Assembly: GCA_905221605.1 (NCBI GenBank) | Contig: CAJNDS010002231.1 | Span: 515,001-564,750, forward strand | Direction of reading: 5' to 3' | Source: Symbiodinium natans | Taxonomy: Eukaryota; Sar; Dinophyceae; Suessiales; Symbiodiniaceae | Length of the DNA stretch: 49,750 nt | Part shown: piece after piece, positions 1 through 8,608 of the stretch | How the letters are laid out: every line of letters starts with the position of its first letter | Position numbering within the stretch: the stretch's first letter is position 1 | Made by a program: the position numbers and the translations under genes | Notes under the pieces: model-generated | Seen by the model: the letters and a program-made list of their open reading frames with translations, nothing else | Told to the model about the DNA's origin: nothing | The model's database searches: none

Positions 1-46
1 AGTACAGTTATAATTAGTTACTAAGTACCCTGAACCTCCATGTAGT
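1..46 (+). repeat. Truncated copy of foldback element family 1
   Basis: This is the right half of the foldback (MITE-like) element seen complete at 705-838 and 41295-41426. It carries the shared stretch AGTACAGTTATAATTAGTTA and ends in GAACCTCCA. The left half lies outside the window. Confidence 0.6.
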
Positions 47-704
47 TACATAGTTCTACAACGATGCGGTTATTTAGCTGTGCTAGAGTTGAATGTTAAT
101 AATTCTATGTGTTACCATATCACATAATTTATATGTATGTATTTTGCAGAAATAGATATACATACATACCTATATATACATATATACACATGCTTATTGA
201 TGTCTGTTGATATTGGAGTTGCGTTTCTTAGTTGGTTATTTGTTATTCGCTTTTTTGCATGCATATAGGAGTATATGTGTATATATATATATATGTATTG
301 TATACATAAATCATTCGAGCGTGCGTCGGAATAAATAGCGGCCCGTAGCATACGATGCAAAAAGTTTGTTGAATGTGTTTACTATATAGATATAGTTTCA
401 AAATATTGTAGTTGCACTAAACCCTAAACCCTCAACCCTAAACCCGAAACCCTAAACCCAAAACCCTATAGGTATACGCGTATTTATATTTCCAGCGCGA
501 GAGTGGGACGTGGTGGAGGTTGCTCCACAACTGTTTTCAGGATCTCCTTCTGAAGTTGAAGAACCCGCGCCATAAACCCTAAACTCCCTAAACCCTAAAC
601 CCTAAACCCTGAACCCTAAACCCTACACCTGTCTGAAGGCCTATGTCTGAAGCCCTTCGGCGTTGCGCTTACGAGCCACAGACGGCATGGATATCCTCAA
701 GCCC
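47..704. other. AT-rich spacer with short telomere-like blocks; no gene
   Basis: The first part (about 110-310) is AT-rich with TATA/CATA microsatellite stretches. Short CCCTAAA-type blocks follow at about 418-468 and 570-627. I see no coding signal; open frames here are low-complexity Y/I/H-rich readings of the microsatellite. Confidence 0.6.
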
Positions 705-838
705 ACTTGCAGGTTCATGGTACATGGTAACTAACTATAACTGTACTTATGACTGTACTTATAACCATATGACGGCACTTGAGGGGCTTATAAGTGGGTT
801 AGAGTACAGTCATAATTAGTTACTACGAACCTCCAAGC
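705..838. mobile_element. Foldback/MITE-like element, family 1
   Basis: The ends are inverted copies of each other. The left arm holds CTTGCAGGTTC and GTAACTAACTATAACTGTAC; the right arm holds GTACAGTCATAATTAGTTAC and GAACCTCCAAG. No coding capacity is present. The same element occurs at 41295-41426 and truncated at the window start, which makes it a dispersed family of small non-autonomous elements. The mobilising enzyme is unknown. Confidence 0.7.
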
Positions 839-1106
839 AATCGTATGAAAAGCACCTCGTCATGGAAATCGAGGTCTCCTAGGGCACCCCCCATGGTTCC
901 TCTCCTAGGGCACCCCCCTGGTTCCTCTCCTTGTTTAGGGTTCCTAAGAGGAGCTTGATATGGGCCTATAAGACTCATAAAGCATTACATAGCGGTTGAC
1001 AGGGCTTCGAGGGTTTGTAGGGTTTGTCATAAGCCTGCAGGGCTTGCAAGGCTTATAGTAGTTTCTGGGGTATAATGGGGTATATAAGAAGGACCCTCAA
1101 TTCCCA
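839..1106. other. Spacer with short tandem duplication; no gene
   Basis: A segment around 878-930 is tandemly duplicated (CCTAGGGCACCCCC followed by GGTTCCTCTCC, twice). The rest is unique spacer with no recognisable gene. Confidence 0.55.
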
Positions 1107-1211
1107 CTAAACCCTAAACCCTAAACCCTAAACCCTAAACCCTAAACCCTAAACCCTAAACCCTAAACCCTAAACCCTAAACCCTAAACCCTAAACCCTA
1201 AACCCTAAACC
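1107..1211 (-). repeat. Interstitial telomere array (CCCTAAA)n
   Basis: About fifteen near-perfect CCCTAAA units lie head to tail, followed directly by a short (CA)n run. This is the plant/dinoflagellate-type telomere sequence, and its internal position makes it an interstitial array. Confidence 0.95.
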
Positions 1212-1288
1212 CACACACACACACACACCGGTGCCTCGGCGCCCAAGCGCAGCCGAAACTGCCCCAGGTCATCCTGAAGTGCTCTTCT

Positions 1289-1665
1289 AGGGTTTAGGGT
1301 TTAGGGTTTAGGATTTAGGGTTTAGGGATTTAGGATTTAGGGTTTAGGGATTTAGGGTTTAGGGTTTGGGGTGTAGGGTTTAGGGAAGGGATGGGATGTA
1401 GGGTTTAGGGCTTAGGATTTAGGGTTTAGGGATTTAGGGTTTAGGGTTTGGGGTGTAGGGTTTAGGGAATAGGGATGGGATGTAGGGTTTAGGGTTTAGG
1501 ATTTAGGGTTTAGGGATTTAGGGTTTGGGGTTTGGGATGTAGGGTTTAGGGAATGGGATGTAGGGTTTAGGGGTTTAGGATTTAGGGTTTGGGGATTTAG
1601 GGTTTAGGGTTTGGGATGTAGGGTTCAGGGAATGGGGATGGGAGATAGGTTTAGGGTTTGGGCTG
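1289..1665 (+). repeat. Degenerate TTTAGGG array with higher-order repeats
   Basis: TTTAGGG units are mixed with variants (ATTTAGG, TTTGGGG, TGTAGGG). A longer unit of roughly 90-100 bp, containing GGGATGGGATGTAGGG, recurs about four times, so the array has amplified as a higher-order block. Confidence 0.85.
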
Positions 1666-1917
1666 AATCAGAAACTGCCAAATCCGAAGGCCCCTGAAAT
1701 TGGGACTGTATTTGCATCAAGAGGTTCTGCGACTCTCATGCATCATTCTGTGAAACCTCACCACGGGCTATTCATATAACTAGGGCACTGCTGGCTGCCC
1801 TGTGCTAATTGGACCCTAGGGTCAACAAGCTGGCAATCCGCCAATGAAACGTGGAAGACTGGTATGGGCTCAGCACATACTGACGGCTTGCCCCATCAGC
1901 TTCTCATTCCTCTCCGC
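1666..1917. other. Unique spacer; no gene recognised
   Basis: This stretch of ordinary-complexity DNA lies between two telomere-repeat blocks of opposite orientation. No ORF or domain was recognised. Confidence 0.5.
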
Positions 1918-1974
1918 TAACCCTAAACCCTAAACCCTAAACACTAAACCCTAAACCCTAAACCCTAAACCCTA
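1918..1974 (-). repeat. Interstitial telomere block (CCCTAAA)n
   Basis: About eight CCCTAAA units, one of them variant (CACTAAA), in the opposite orientation to the 1289-1665 array. Confidence 0.9.
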
Positions 1975-2175
1975 CGAGAGGCCTCCATGGTCCTGGAGCA
2001 GCTGCTCCCAGTTTCCGGGCTGCAGCATGAGGGGACGCTCGGATTTCCTGGTTGGGACGCACTGGCCCCACATGGCGCGGACCAAGAAGCGGAGAGAGGC
2101 CACGTCGGGTACCACGATGAAAGCGTAGCCACGATTCCTTAGGTGCTGAGAGCTTTTTTGGGGGAAAAAGAGGTT

Positions 2176-2266
2176 ATAACCTTTGGGTTTTAAGGGGATT
2201 TATAGTACCCAAAACAGGTTAACCTTTAGGTTTTAAGGGGATTTATAGTACCCAAAACAGGTTAAA
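2176..2266. repeat. 44-45 bp tandem duplication
   Basis: Two adjacent copies of a unit share TTTTAAGGGGATTTATAGTA and then CCCAAAACAGGTTAA. They differ by about one base (CTTTGGG/CTTTAGG), so this is a recent local duplication in a noncoding spacer. Confidence 0.85.
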
Positions 2267-3012
2267 GGTTACCCACCCAGCACCCAAGATTCCTTCCACT
2301 CTGGTTCAGTGGCATGGAGACTTGGAACTCGGAGCTGGTCAGGGCCTGCACGAATGCCATGAACTCTGCACGAGAGCACCTTGCGGGAATATTTCGGATC
2401 ATGATCCTTAGCTGACTTCTGAACCCCTTCAAAAAAGCTTAAACTCTTGGGCTCCTTATTGTAGTTTCTACAAAAACCCAAGCGGTTAAAGTCCTAAGAG
2501 CCAGCCAGAAGAAAGCCTAACCCCTAAACCCTAAACCCTAAACCCAGGATCTTGGGGGCCATCTCCCACCAAGGGTGGTCCGCATGGAGTCCGCAATGAT
2601 GGTGCCAGAGGGCTGTTGGGCTGGCGCCTTCCTCAGCTTTCAGGATTGTTAGGGTTTAGGGTTTAGGGTTAACCCTGCTTGAGTGGGCTCTTCGGGAACC
2701 CTGCACCCGAAACCCTGAATGTTAGTCCAGGTTTTAAAGGTCAAAAATAACCCCCCCCCCCCCCCCCCCCCCCAACCCCCAAGCCATAAACCCTCAGCCC
2801 TGAACCCAAAACCCCAAAACCCTGAACCCTACACCCTGGCCCTACGCCTAAGCCGACCTAAACCCTAAACCCTAAACCCTAAACCCCCATGCTGTAAGCC
2901 TAGCCTCCTGGCGCGGGGCGCCCTGCCGATGCCCAGAGTCGGAGGAGCGAGCCTCGGACGACTGCGACCCATTCCATGACCTTGGCTGGCTGGTTTAGGG
3001 TTGAAGGTTGAG
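2267..3012. other. Spacers with short telomere blocks and a poly-C run; no gene
   Basis: Short CCCTAAA blocks lie at about 2518-2545 and 2857-2886, a TTTAGGG block at about 2649-2671, and a pure C run of about 22 bases at about 2752-2773. No coding region is supported. Confidence 0.55.
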
Positions 3013-3095
3013 GGTTGAGGGTTTAGGGTTTAGGGTTTAGGGTTTAGGGTTCAGGGTTTAGGGTTCAGGGTTCAGGGTTGAGGGTTTAGGGCTTA
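3013..3095 (+). repeat. Interstitial telomere array (TTTAGGG)n with TTCAGGG variants
   Basis: About eleven G-strand units, including TTCAGGG and TTGAGGG variants, lie just upstream of the element that received the retrotransposon. Confidence 0.9.
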
Positions 3096-3113
3096 GGGCT
3101 GGTTCTTCATAGG

Positions 3114-3239
3114 GAGTAGGGAATGAGGGAATGAGGTACCCTTATGAAATCCCTTGAAAGAGTGTATATATATATATATGTACCTGCACATAGTTATATG
3201 TATGTGTATATATATATATATATGTATATGTATATGTAT
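3114..3239. repeat. Left half of the foldback element that received the retrotransposon
   Basis: This half contains GTAGGGAATGAGGGAATGAGG followed by a TA/TG microsatellite. Its inverted partner (CCCTCATTCCCTCTTTCCCTA) lies at about 27657-27679, beyond the retrotransposon, after the continuation of the same microsatellite. A related element is seen at 38192-38310. The retrotransposon therefore landed in the microsatellite centre of a foldback element. Confidence 0.7.
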
Positions 3240-3533
3240 TGTGAGCAGGTCAAAGCATGCATGGAGTGCTTGCTTAGTGCTAGTGCAGCGTGTTGTTTTC
3301 CTTTGCATGTGTAGTTTTGCAATTCGTAACAATGCCAATGTTTTGGCTCAAGTACCGAGCTTGTGCCTTTGAGCACGGTAGTTTCGTACAGTAGCTCTTA
3401 GGTTGCTGTGCGGTCCGACCGGACGCACTCAGGCGTAGCTGCACAAGTGCTTGAACTCGCGAAGTCGTAAAACAGCGTGACCGGGCTGTGATTGCATTGG
3501 CTTAGTGCAAGTCCAGTGCTGGTCGACTTCACA
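3240..3533 (+). repeat. 5' LTR
   Basis: The 294 bp repeat starts TGTGAGCAGG and ends GGTCGACTTCACA, giving the TG...CA termini and a 5 bp terminal inverted repeat (TGTGA/TCACA) expected of LTRs. No difference from the copy at 27277-27570 was found by reading. It contains a spliced-leader-like stretch at 3341-3352. It should carry the promoter and RNA start; no TATA box is evident. Confidence 0.95.
3334..3352 (+). promoter_or_regulatory. Dinoflagellate spliced-leader-like segment inside the 5' LTR
   Basis: TTTTGGCTCAAG at 3341-3352 matches the 3' 12 bases of the dinoflagellate spliced leader as I know it. The preceding bases are GCCA then ATG, whereas the leader has GCCA directly before TTTT, so the match is 16 bases with a 3-base insertion. 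A GT follows two bases from the end (CAA|GT). This may be a relict leader captured by reverse transcription of a trans-spliced RNA, or a working leader-like donor. The identical segment in the 3' LTR is at 27378-27389. Confidence 0.6.
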
Positions 3534-3535
3534 AT

Positions 3536-3553
3536 TGGGGGCTGTTCTGGGAA
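3536..3553 (+). promoter_or_regulatory. Candidate primer-binding site
   Basis: Two bases after the 5' LTR the sequence reads TGGGGGCTGTTCTGGGAA, beginning with the TGG that pairs with a tRNA CCA end. The matching tRNA was not identified, so the site is supported only by position and TGG. Confidence 0.35.
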
Positions 3554-3716
3554 ATTACAGCTCTTGTGCCTACGGCCCGAGTGGGCAAGCATTGCTTTGC
3601 TTGTCTGTCGCGGTCCGTGACCTGGACGCGTGGACTGTGTGCCACGCTTGCGGCCTGTTAACCAAGGCGCGGCGCTTCGTGTGCCACGCCTGCGGCCTGC
3701 TGACCAAGGCGCGGCG

Positions 3717-4229
3717 ATGTCCGCAGAGGCTGCAGGTCAGGCCGAGGGCGTCACCCTCCTCGAAGCGATCGAGGGTGGAGACGTTCCCTATCCCGAGCGG
3801 ATGAGCTACGTCGCTTGGCTTAAGTGGCGTAGGGAGACTGGCAGCCGTCCGTTGTCCAAGCGGGATGGGATCAGTACTACGCCAGAGCAAGAGGCGGCTC
3901 TCTGGCGGAAAGTCATGAAGTTCCTCCATGACGCCGAAGACGAGGACGAGGATGAGGAGGAAGAAGAAGAGGACTCCGAGCTAGTCCCTGAGGCCTCGGG
4001 CGCTGGAGGCGACAGTCCGCCGCGGGTGGACGTCAGCGCCGCGGCTAGGGAGCTGGCCATGGTCCCTACCGGTGCTGCCTATGTCCCTGCTACGGCACCA
4101 GGGTCCCGCCCGGCGGGACCGTCCGGTCCGCCGTCGACAGCGGTTCAGTGCCAGGCACCGCAGAGGGCTTGCAGGCGGAGCTGCGCGCGATTTTCCGTCC
4201 AGACCAGGAACCGGTCGCGGACTACTTGA
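3717..4229 (+). CDS. N-terminal Gag-like acidic ORF of the retrotransposon
   Basis: The first good ATG of the element, at 3717, opens a reading frame of about 170 codons. The N-terminal 60 residues are of mixed composition (LLEAIEGGD, YVAWLKWRRETGSRPLSKRD). A strongly acidic D/E run of about 20 residues follows (around 3935-3980), then a proline/alanine-rich tail. No enzyme motif is visible. The protein-like signal fades near 4110-4150 and continues in the -1 frame (next ORF: AEGLQAELRAIFRPDQEP), so the two were probably one Gag protein joined by a frameshift or separated by an indel. No classical slippery heptamer is obvious in the overlap. Upstream, 3625-3717 holds a degenerate tandem repeat (TGCGGCCTG...CCAAGGCGCGGCG). 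A role in particle assembly is inferred from position only. Confidence 0.6.
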   Translation: MSAEAAGQAEGVTLLEAIEGGDVPYPERMSYVAWLKWRRETGSRPLSKRDGISTTPEQEAALWRKVMKFLHDAEDEDEDEEEEEEDSELVPEASGAGGDSPPRVDVSAAARELAMVPTGAAYVPATAPGSRPAGPSGPPSTAVQCQAPQRACRRSCARFSVQTRNRSRTT

Positions 4230-7200
4230 CGCGCGTTTCGCGGATAGTCCTCGCGCTCAAAGCGCATGGAGTCACGGTGAGCTCCCGTGACCTTGACGCC
4301 TTAAGCACCAAAGCCACCCTCCTCGCGGATGAGTTCTCCAAGATCGGCGGGGACTGGCATCCGACAAAGATGGTCCGTCGGCTGCGGACCAGATTCTCGG
4401 TCGCGGCTTTGCGCGGTGGCGAGGACCCCGAAGACGCAGAGGAGATTCAGCGTGAAATCCAATGCATCGGGGAGCTTATCCTCGCGCTAGGGGGAAAAGA
4501 AAGCTCGAGCCAAGAGAAGGTTTGGAGCTCCCCGTCCGATGTGCCAGTTGAAGCCGTGGGGCCGCGTTCCCCAGGGCTCCCACAGCCTGCGACTGCAAGT
4601 GGGTTGGGGTTAGGTTTGGACCGTGGAGGTTTGCACACTGCCGAGGTTGCAGGTGGTCCTTCCGCGGCCCGTGACCTGGGCGCGACGGACGGCGATTCCC
4701 CTTTGCGCGCAAAGCTCGCGGCGCTGGAGATGGAGATAGAAGCCCTGAAGCGAGGTTCAGACGGCGGAGGTTCGCAGACCGGGTCCCAAAACCCGGCGGG
4801 CGATTTCGCCGCCGCACTCGCCGCCCAAACTGAAGCGCTGAAAGAAGCGTTAGCGCAGAGGGGCGGGCAAAGCTCCATAACGACGGTCAAAACTGACCTC
4901 ACGTGGCCGACGCTGACCGACGACAAGTCGGACGCGCGAGACGTTGTCCTGTTCTACGAGGAGTTCGAGGACGTCTGCGCGCTCGCCAACAACTGTCGCG
5001 GTATGAGTGCGCGCGAGAAGCTGCTAGCGCTACGCGGGCGCTGCCGCGGCTCGCGCATGAAGACGTACACGAACGCCTACCGCGCAGCGTGGAAGTCGGG
5101 AGAGGTTCTCTCCGACCCACAGGCAGTGTACGACCGCATCAAGAACAAGCACTTGATGTTCGGGGAATCGCGGGAGGAAAGAGAAGTCCGCGTGGATGGT
5201 GAGCATGCCTCCCTCGCTAAGGGCAAGCTCACAGGCCACCAATTCGAGCCTTTGTTTGAGGCGTCGATCGCGGACCTTGAGGCGGTGGGTCTTGGGAAGA
5301 CCCCACGAGAGTTGTACCTCTCGTACCTCCGCAAGATGCCCCCGTATCTCCAAAAGGAGATACGTAACGACAAGCGGTTGTGGCCCGGCGACCCCAAGGA
5401 CGGCGGGCTGAGAGGGCCGCAGACTTGGGAGGAGAGCCACAAGGTCGTCTTGGAGTACGAACAGAGGGAAGCAGCGCACCGTGCTGTTTCCCACTCTGTT
5501 TACTCCACGACCGGCTCTCCAAGCGCGGACCCGTCGGTCGCGCTAGCCGAGGCTCAGAAGGAGATTCGGAGCCTCAAGGCCGCCGCTAAGGCTGCTGCGA
5601 AGGGAGCAGCTGCCGCGGCCAAGGCTGGCGCGGATCAGACGTTTGCCGCTGCGTCGAAGGGAGCTGGCAAAGGAGCGGACAAGAAGATCTGCTTCCACTT
5701 TCGCGACCACGGGAATTGCCCGAAGGGGGATGCCTGCCCGTACAGCCACGACAAGGAGCTTCGCAGAAAAGCTCTCGCGGCCAAGAAGGGTGACCAAACC
5801 TTTGCCACGGCGAAAGGCAAGGGCAAGGGGAAGGGAGGAGGCAAGGCTAAGGCCAGCGCAAAGCCTAAGGCTGCGGCCAAAGGCGCAGCAAAGCCACCAG
5901 GCACTGTTTGCCCCTTTTTCTCCAAGAATGGGTCGTGCAAGAAGGGAGCCAGCTGCGACATGGTCCACAACCTGACGACCTCAGGAGGGACGCCGGCCTT
6001 GCCTGCCAACTGGGCCGCGCCCTCCGGGGCTTCCATGTCCAACCCCTTCGCCGCGTTCAGTGTCCAGATAGGCAGCTCAGGCGTCCAGGCAGGCGTCTCA
6101 GGAGCCGCAGGACGCGCCGCGATGCAGCAGCACACGCTTCCGTTGAGCAAGGGCGGGCGGGACAAGTTCGCCACCCTGGATGATCTGCCGAAGGACTGGT
6201 GGAACCTGGCGGACAACGAGCCAGGAGGCTACCAGTACAGAACGGTAGTCCAGGTGCTCGACCGTAAGGTCGAGTGCATGCTCGACGGATGCGCTGGCGC
6301 GAACCACGTGACGGAGGAACTCGTGGTGGGCATGATGAACCGGGCTGCAGAGCTGGGGATCGGCACCGAAGATCCCGGCTTCCCGGTCGTGAGACTCGAG
6401 AAGTGGGTCCACCCCGAATATGTGCATGGCATTGCTTCGGGAGCCCCCGTTCCTCTGAAGGGGGCAGCAGTCTTGCGCGTCACGCTGCTGGAAGGCAGGA
6501 CGGCGGACGACTGTCGCCCCAACACTGAAATTTTCGTGCGATGCAAAATCGCGGCCAGGGGGACGTCCGATTGGCACGGACTGATCCTCGGCGGCAGAGC
6601 GTTGGACTGCGCCGGAAGGATGGGCCTGGGCTTCAGGCCGGGTCCCGACTTTCACGTCCTCGACACGCTGGGAATCAGAATGCCCAGGTGCGAGGATCAC
6701 AGCAAGACCCGGAAGGACAGGGCCTACGCCTTCGAAGCGCGGTTGTCGAGCCTGGACGACGCGTCATGCACCGAGCCTGGGGGCGGAAGCCGGGAGCTCC
6801 TCCGCTACGACGGGGAAGAGCCTCTCGAGCTCTCGCCAGGCGACGGGGTGCTGGTGCCTGTCGTTCGGGAGCAGGGAGTCTCCGCAGAGGGATCCCTGTC
6901 CGAGGTGGTGCTTCCGGTGGAGTGCGGGGTCGAGGCCGTACCAGGCCTTTGGCCCACAGGAGAGGGAAAGGGGTTTGTGTTGCTCGCAGCCCAAGAGTGC
7001 GATCACTCTCTCCAGCCGGGCGAGGTTGTTGCGGAAGTGCGTTCCGGCCTCGTTAGCACTGCGGCCTGTGGTTGTGGCGCGGTTGAGACGGTGTTCGAGT
7101 CGGAGCCGTCTCCGCAGGCATGTGCGGATTGTGGGGTCGCCGTTGCATCGGTTGACCACGACCCGTGCTTTGCTTGCGGGTCCGCGTCCAGGGCCGCGGC

Positions 7201-8308
7201 AAGAAGCTTCCAAGGTTGTTCCTCGTGTGCGCGGTCCTTTGGGCGGCTGCGTACCGGCGCCAGGATCGGTGTGCTATCGGTCCTTGCTGCGGTGACTGTT
7301 CTCGCTTCGGTGTGGGGCGGGAGCGGCCCGGTTGGGCGCCCTGTTGAGGAGCCTGGAGTGCTTTCTTGCTTGGACCACCTTCCAAGCGTCGACAGCTGGT
7401 GGGAGGCGCCAGGTGGTTACGCGTCTGTGTGGGGTAGGCGCCCTGCGCAGAAGGACCTCGGGACTCTGGCGGTCGAGAAGGCGCCTTACGAAACGTGCTT
7501 GCTTCAGCGCGTAGGTGAGGCGTGGCGTCTCTGGGACACGAGGGATTTGCGTGTGGCGGAAAGCGTTGCGTGCAGCGATGAGATTCCAGTCACCGAACGC
7601 CTCGCGGTTTTTAGGACGCGCAAGGGGCCACGCTGGGCTGGCTGGCGTGAGGGATCGGCCACTGCTGGGAGAGGCGCAAGTGACGCTGTGCGCCCAGCAG
7701 ACGCGGTCGATACGGCGCGCTGCCCGAGCTATCATATCGTGGAGAGCTGGGACATCGAGAAGATGATCGAAGAGCCTCCAACGGACTACTATTATGAGAA
7801 GCTCGCGGCAGATATGCGCGCCCGGCACCCTAAAGCGTGCCCGCATCTCCTCGACCACCTCGTTTCCTTAGAGGGTTTCCTAGATAAGTCAATCTTGTTT
7901 GGGTTCTCCTTTGGAATCAGCAAGGCCGAAGTTTGTGTCTCCAAAGGCAAGCTCCTGGGACACAACATTGGGCGGGACGGGAGTTCGCCTGACGAAGAGC
8001 GTTGTCAGGCGGTGATTGACTTTCCCCCGCTCTGGGAGAAGCTTCACATTCAGCAATTTTTGGGTTGCGCAAACTGGTTGCGCGGCTACCTGCCTGTTGA
8101 GTATGGGCACGCAGCCAAGATTTTAGGGCAGTGGCAGAAGCCAGGCGCCGTCTTTCCTGAAGGCGGGCTGGGCTCAGCCGCCACCGAGGGTTGCAAAGCA
8201 TTTAAAGCGATTAAAAGGAGCCATCATATAAGAGGATTGTCGAGTCATATAAAACGATTGTCAAAAAACTCATTTCCAAAAGCATTTTTATTGCGCGGGC
8301 CCCCTTAA
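4148..8308 (+). CDS. Gag-protease-RT thumb/RNase H N-part polyprotein, interrupted by a transposon
   Basis: There is no ATG at the start; the frame probably continues the upstream Gag ORF by a -1 shift. Two perfect CCCH fingers (C-x8-C-x5-C-x3-H) lie at about 5689-5754 and 5908-5973, separated by a K/A/G-rich linker, and suit genomic RNA binding. A retropepsin-like domain follows: MLDGCAGANHV at about 6278-6310 and LILGGRALD near 6580-6610. The catalytic Asp is residue 713, but the motif is DGC instead of DSG/DTG. A cysteine-rich patch and hydrophobic segment (about 7072-7310) come next. From about 7740 the product resembles the Ty3/gypsy RT thumb/connection (LLGHNIGRDGSSPDEE, FLGCANWLRGYLP) and the start of RNase H (CKAFKAIK). 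There is no fingers/palm upstream of it. Native coding ends at the TTAA (8211-8214); the last 31 codons are transposon end. RNase H resumes at 19959. Confidence 0.85.
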   Translation: MPGTAEGLQAELRAIFRPDQEPVADYLTRVSRIVLALKAHGVTVSSRDLDALSTKATLLADEFSKIGGDWHPTKMVRRLRTRFSVAALRGGEDPEDAEEIQREIQCIGELILALGGKESSSQEKVWSSPSDVPVEAVGPRSPGLPQPATASGLGLGLDRGGLHTAEVAGGPSAARDLGATDGDSPLRAKLAALEMEIEALKRGSDGGGSQTGSQNPAGDFAAALAAQTEALKEALAQRGGQSSITTVKTDLTWPTLTDDKSDARDVVLFYEEFEDVCALANNCRGMSAREKLLALRGRCRGSRMKTYTNAYRAAWKSGEVLSDPQAVYDRIKNKHLMFGESREEREVRVDGEHASLAKGKLTGHQFEPLFEASIADLEAVGLGKTPRELYLSYLRKMPPYLQKEIRNDKRLWPGDPKDGGLRGPQTWEESHKVVLEYEQREAAHRAVSHSVYSTTGSPSADPSVALAEAQKEIRSLKAAAKAAAKGAAAAAKAGADQTFAAASKGAGKGADKKICFHFRDHGNCPKGDACPYSHDKELRRKALAAKKGDQTFATAKGKGKGKGGGKAKASAKPKAAAKGAAKPPGTVCPFFSKNGSCKKGASCDMVHNLTTSGGTPALPANWAAPSGASMSNPFAAFSVQIGSSGVQAGVSGAAGRAAMQQHTLPLSKGGRDKFATLDDLPKDWWNLADNEPGGYQYRTVVQVLDRKVECMLDGCAGANHVTEELVVGMMNRAAELGIGTEDPGFPVVRLEKWVHPEYVHGIASGAPVPLKGAAVLRVTLLEGRTADDCRPNTEIFVRCKIAARGTSDWHGLILGGRALDCAGRMGLGFRPGPDFHVLDTLGIRMPRCEDHSKTRKDRAYAFEARLSSLDDASCTEPGGGSRELLRYDGEEPLELSPGDGVLVPVVREQGVSAEGSLSEVVLPVECGVEAVPGLWPTGEGKGFVLLAAQECDHSLQPGEVVAEVRSGLVSTAACGCGAVETVFESEPSPQACADCGVAVASVDHDPCFACGSASRAAARSFQGCSSCARSFGRLRTGARIGVLSVLAAVTVLASVWGGSGPVGRPVEEPGVLSCLDHLPSVDSWWEAPGGYASVWGRRPAQKDLGTLAVEKAPYETCLLQRVGEAWRLWDTRDLRVAESVACSDEIPVTERLAVFRTRKGPRWAGWREGSATAGRGASDAVRPADAVDTARCPSYHIVESWDIEKMIEEPPTDYYYEKLAADMRARHPKACPHLLDHLVSLEGFLDKSILFGFSFGISKAEVCVSKGKLLGHNIGRDGSSPDEERCQAVIDFPPLWEKLHIQQFLGCANWLRGYLPVEYGHAAKILGQWQKPGAVFPEGGLGSAATEGCKAFKAIKRSHHIRGLSSHIKRLSKNSFPKAFLLRGPP
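8211..8214 (+). repeat. Left TTAA target-site duplication
   Basis: The TTAA copy sits immediately outside the left inverted repeat and is matched by TTAA at 19955-19958. Joining GCGA-TTAA to GCGCATG gives an uninterrupted RNase H reading frame (KAIKRMMQ). Confidence 0.85.
8215..8290 (+). repeat. Left terminal inverted repeat of the TTAA transposon
   Basis: It starts AAGGAGCCATCATATAAG and pairs with the inverted sequence at 19879-19954. It contains two tandem sub-repeats of about 21 bp, each TCATATAA followed by GATTGTC, likely transposase-binding sites. Mismatches to the right end are scattered. Confidence 0.9.
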
Positions 8309-8318
8309 AAGGGCTGTT

Positions 8319-8334
8319 GGCCAGCTTGCTGGCC
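8319..8334. repeat. Palindrome GGCCAGC-TT-GCTGGCC
   Basis: A perfect 7 bp inverted repeat around TT, close to the left transposon end. It is the first of six members of the family inside this element. Confidence 0.75.
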
Positions 8335-8608
8335 GGCAGCTTAGGTAACTCACTTGACAAAAGTAGGTAGAAGCTTAACCTGTCTGTGCAGCCTGAGCCC
8401 TGAGGGGAGGTATGAGCCACTGAGCCACAGCAGCATCATTGCAGAATGAGCTGCAGCATGTCTGAGCTTCTCGAACCAGTGATTTGCTAGTTTCAGAACC
8501 AGCGAAATCAGTCTTCTATGTGTATCCCAGCCATTCAACCTAATTTTAATGCTTTTCAGAGAGCGCTAGCAACACTAATTAAATTATCTTGTCCCGCTGT
8601 GTGTTTTG
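8335..8608 (+). promoter_or_regulatory. Left-end noncoding region and leader of the transposase-candidate gene
   Basis: No ORF is supported here. A pyrimidine tract ending in AG (TTTTAATGCTTTTCAG, just before about 8561) precedes the first ATG and would suit cis- or trans-splicing of the downstream mRNA; this is inference. Confidence 0.35.

Noticed and set aside
112-360. 82-codon open frame on - at the left end
   Set aside because: Tyr/Ile/His-rich reading of a TATA/CATA microsatellite.
2752-2773. Poly-C run as a sequencing gap filler
   Set aside because: Several long C or T runs occur (also 31053-31082, 47792-47813) next to normal sequence; they may be length-uncertain, but there is no evidence of a gap.
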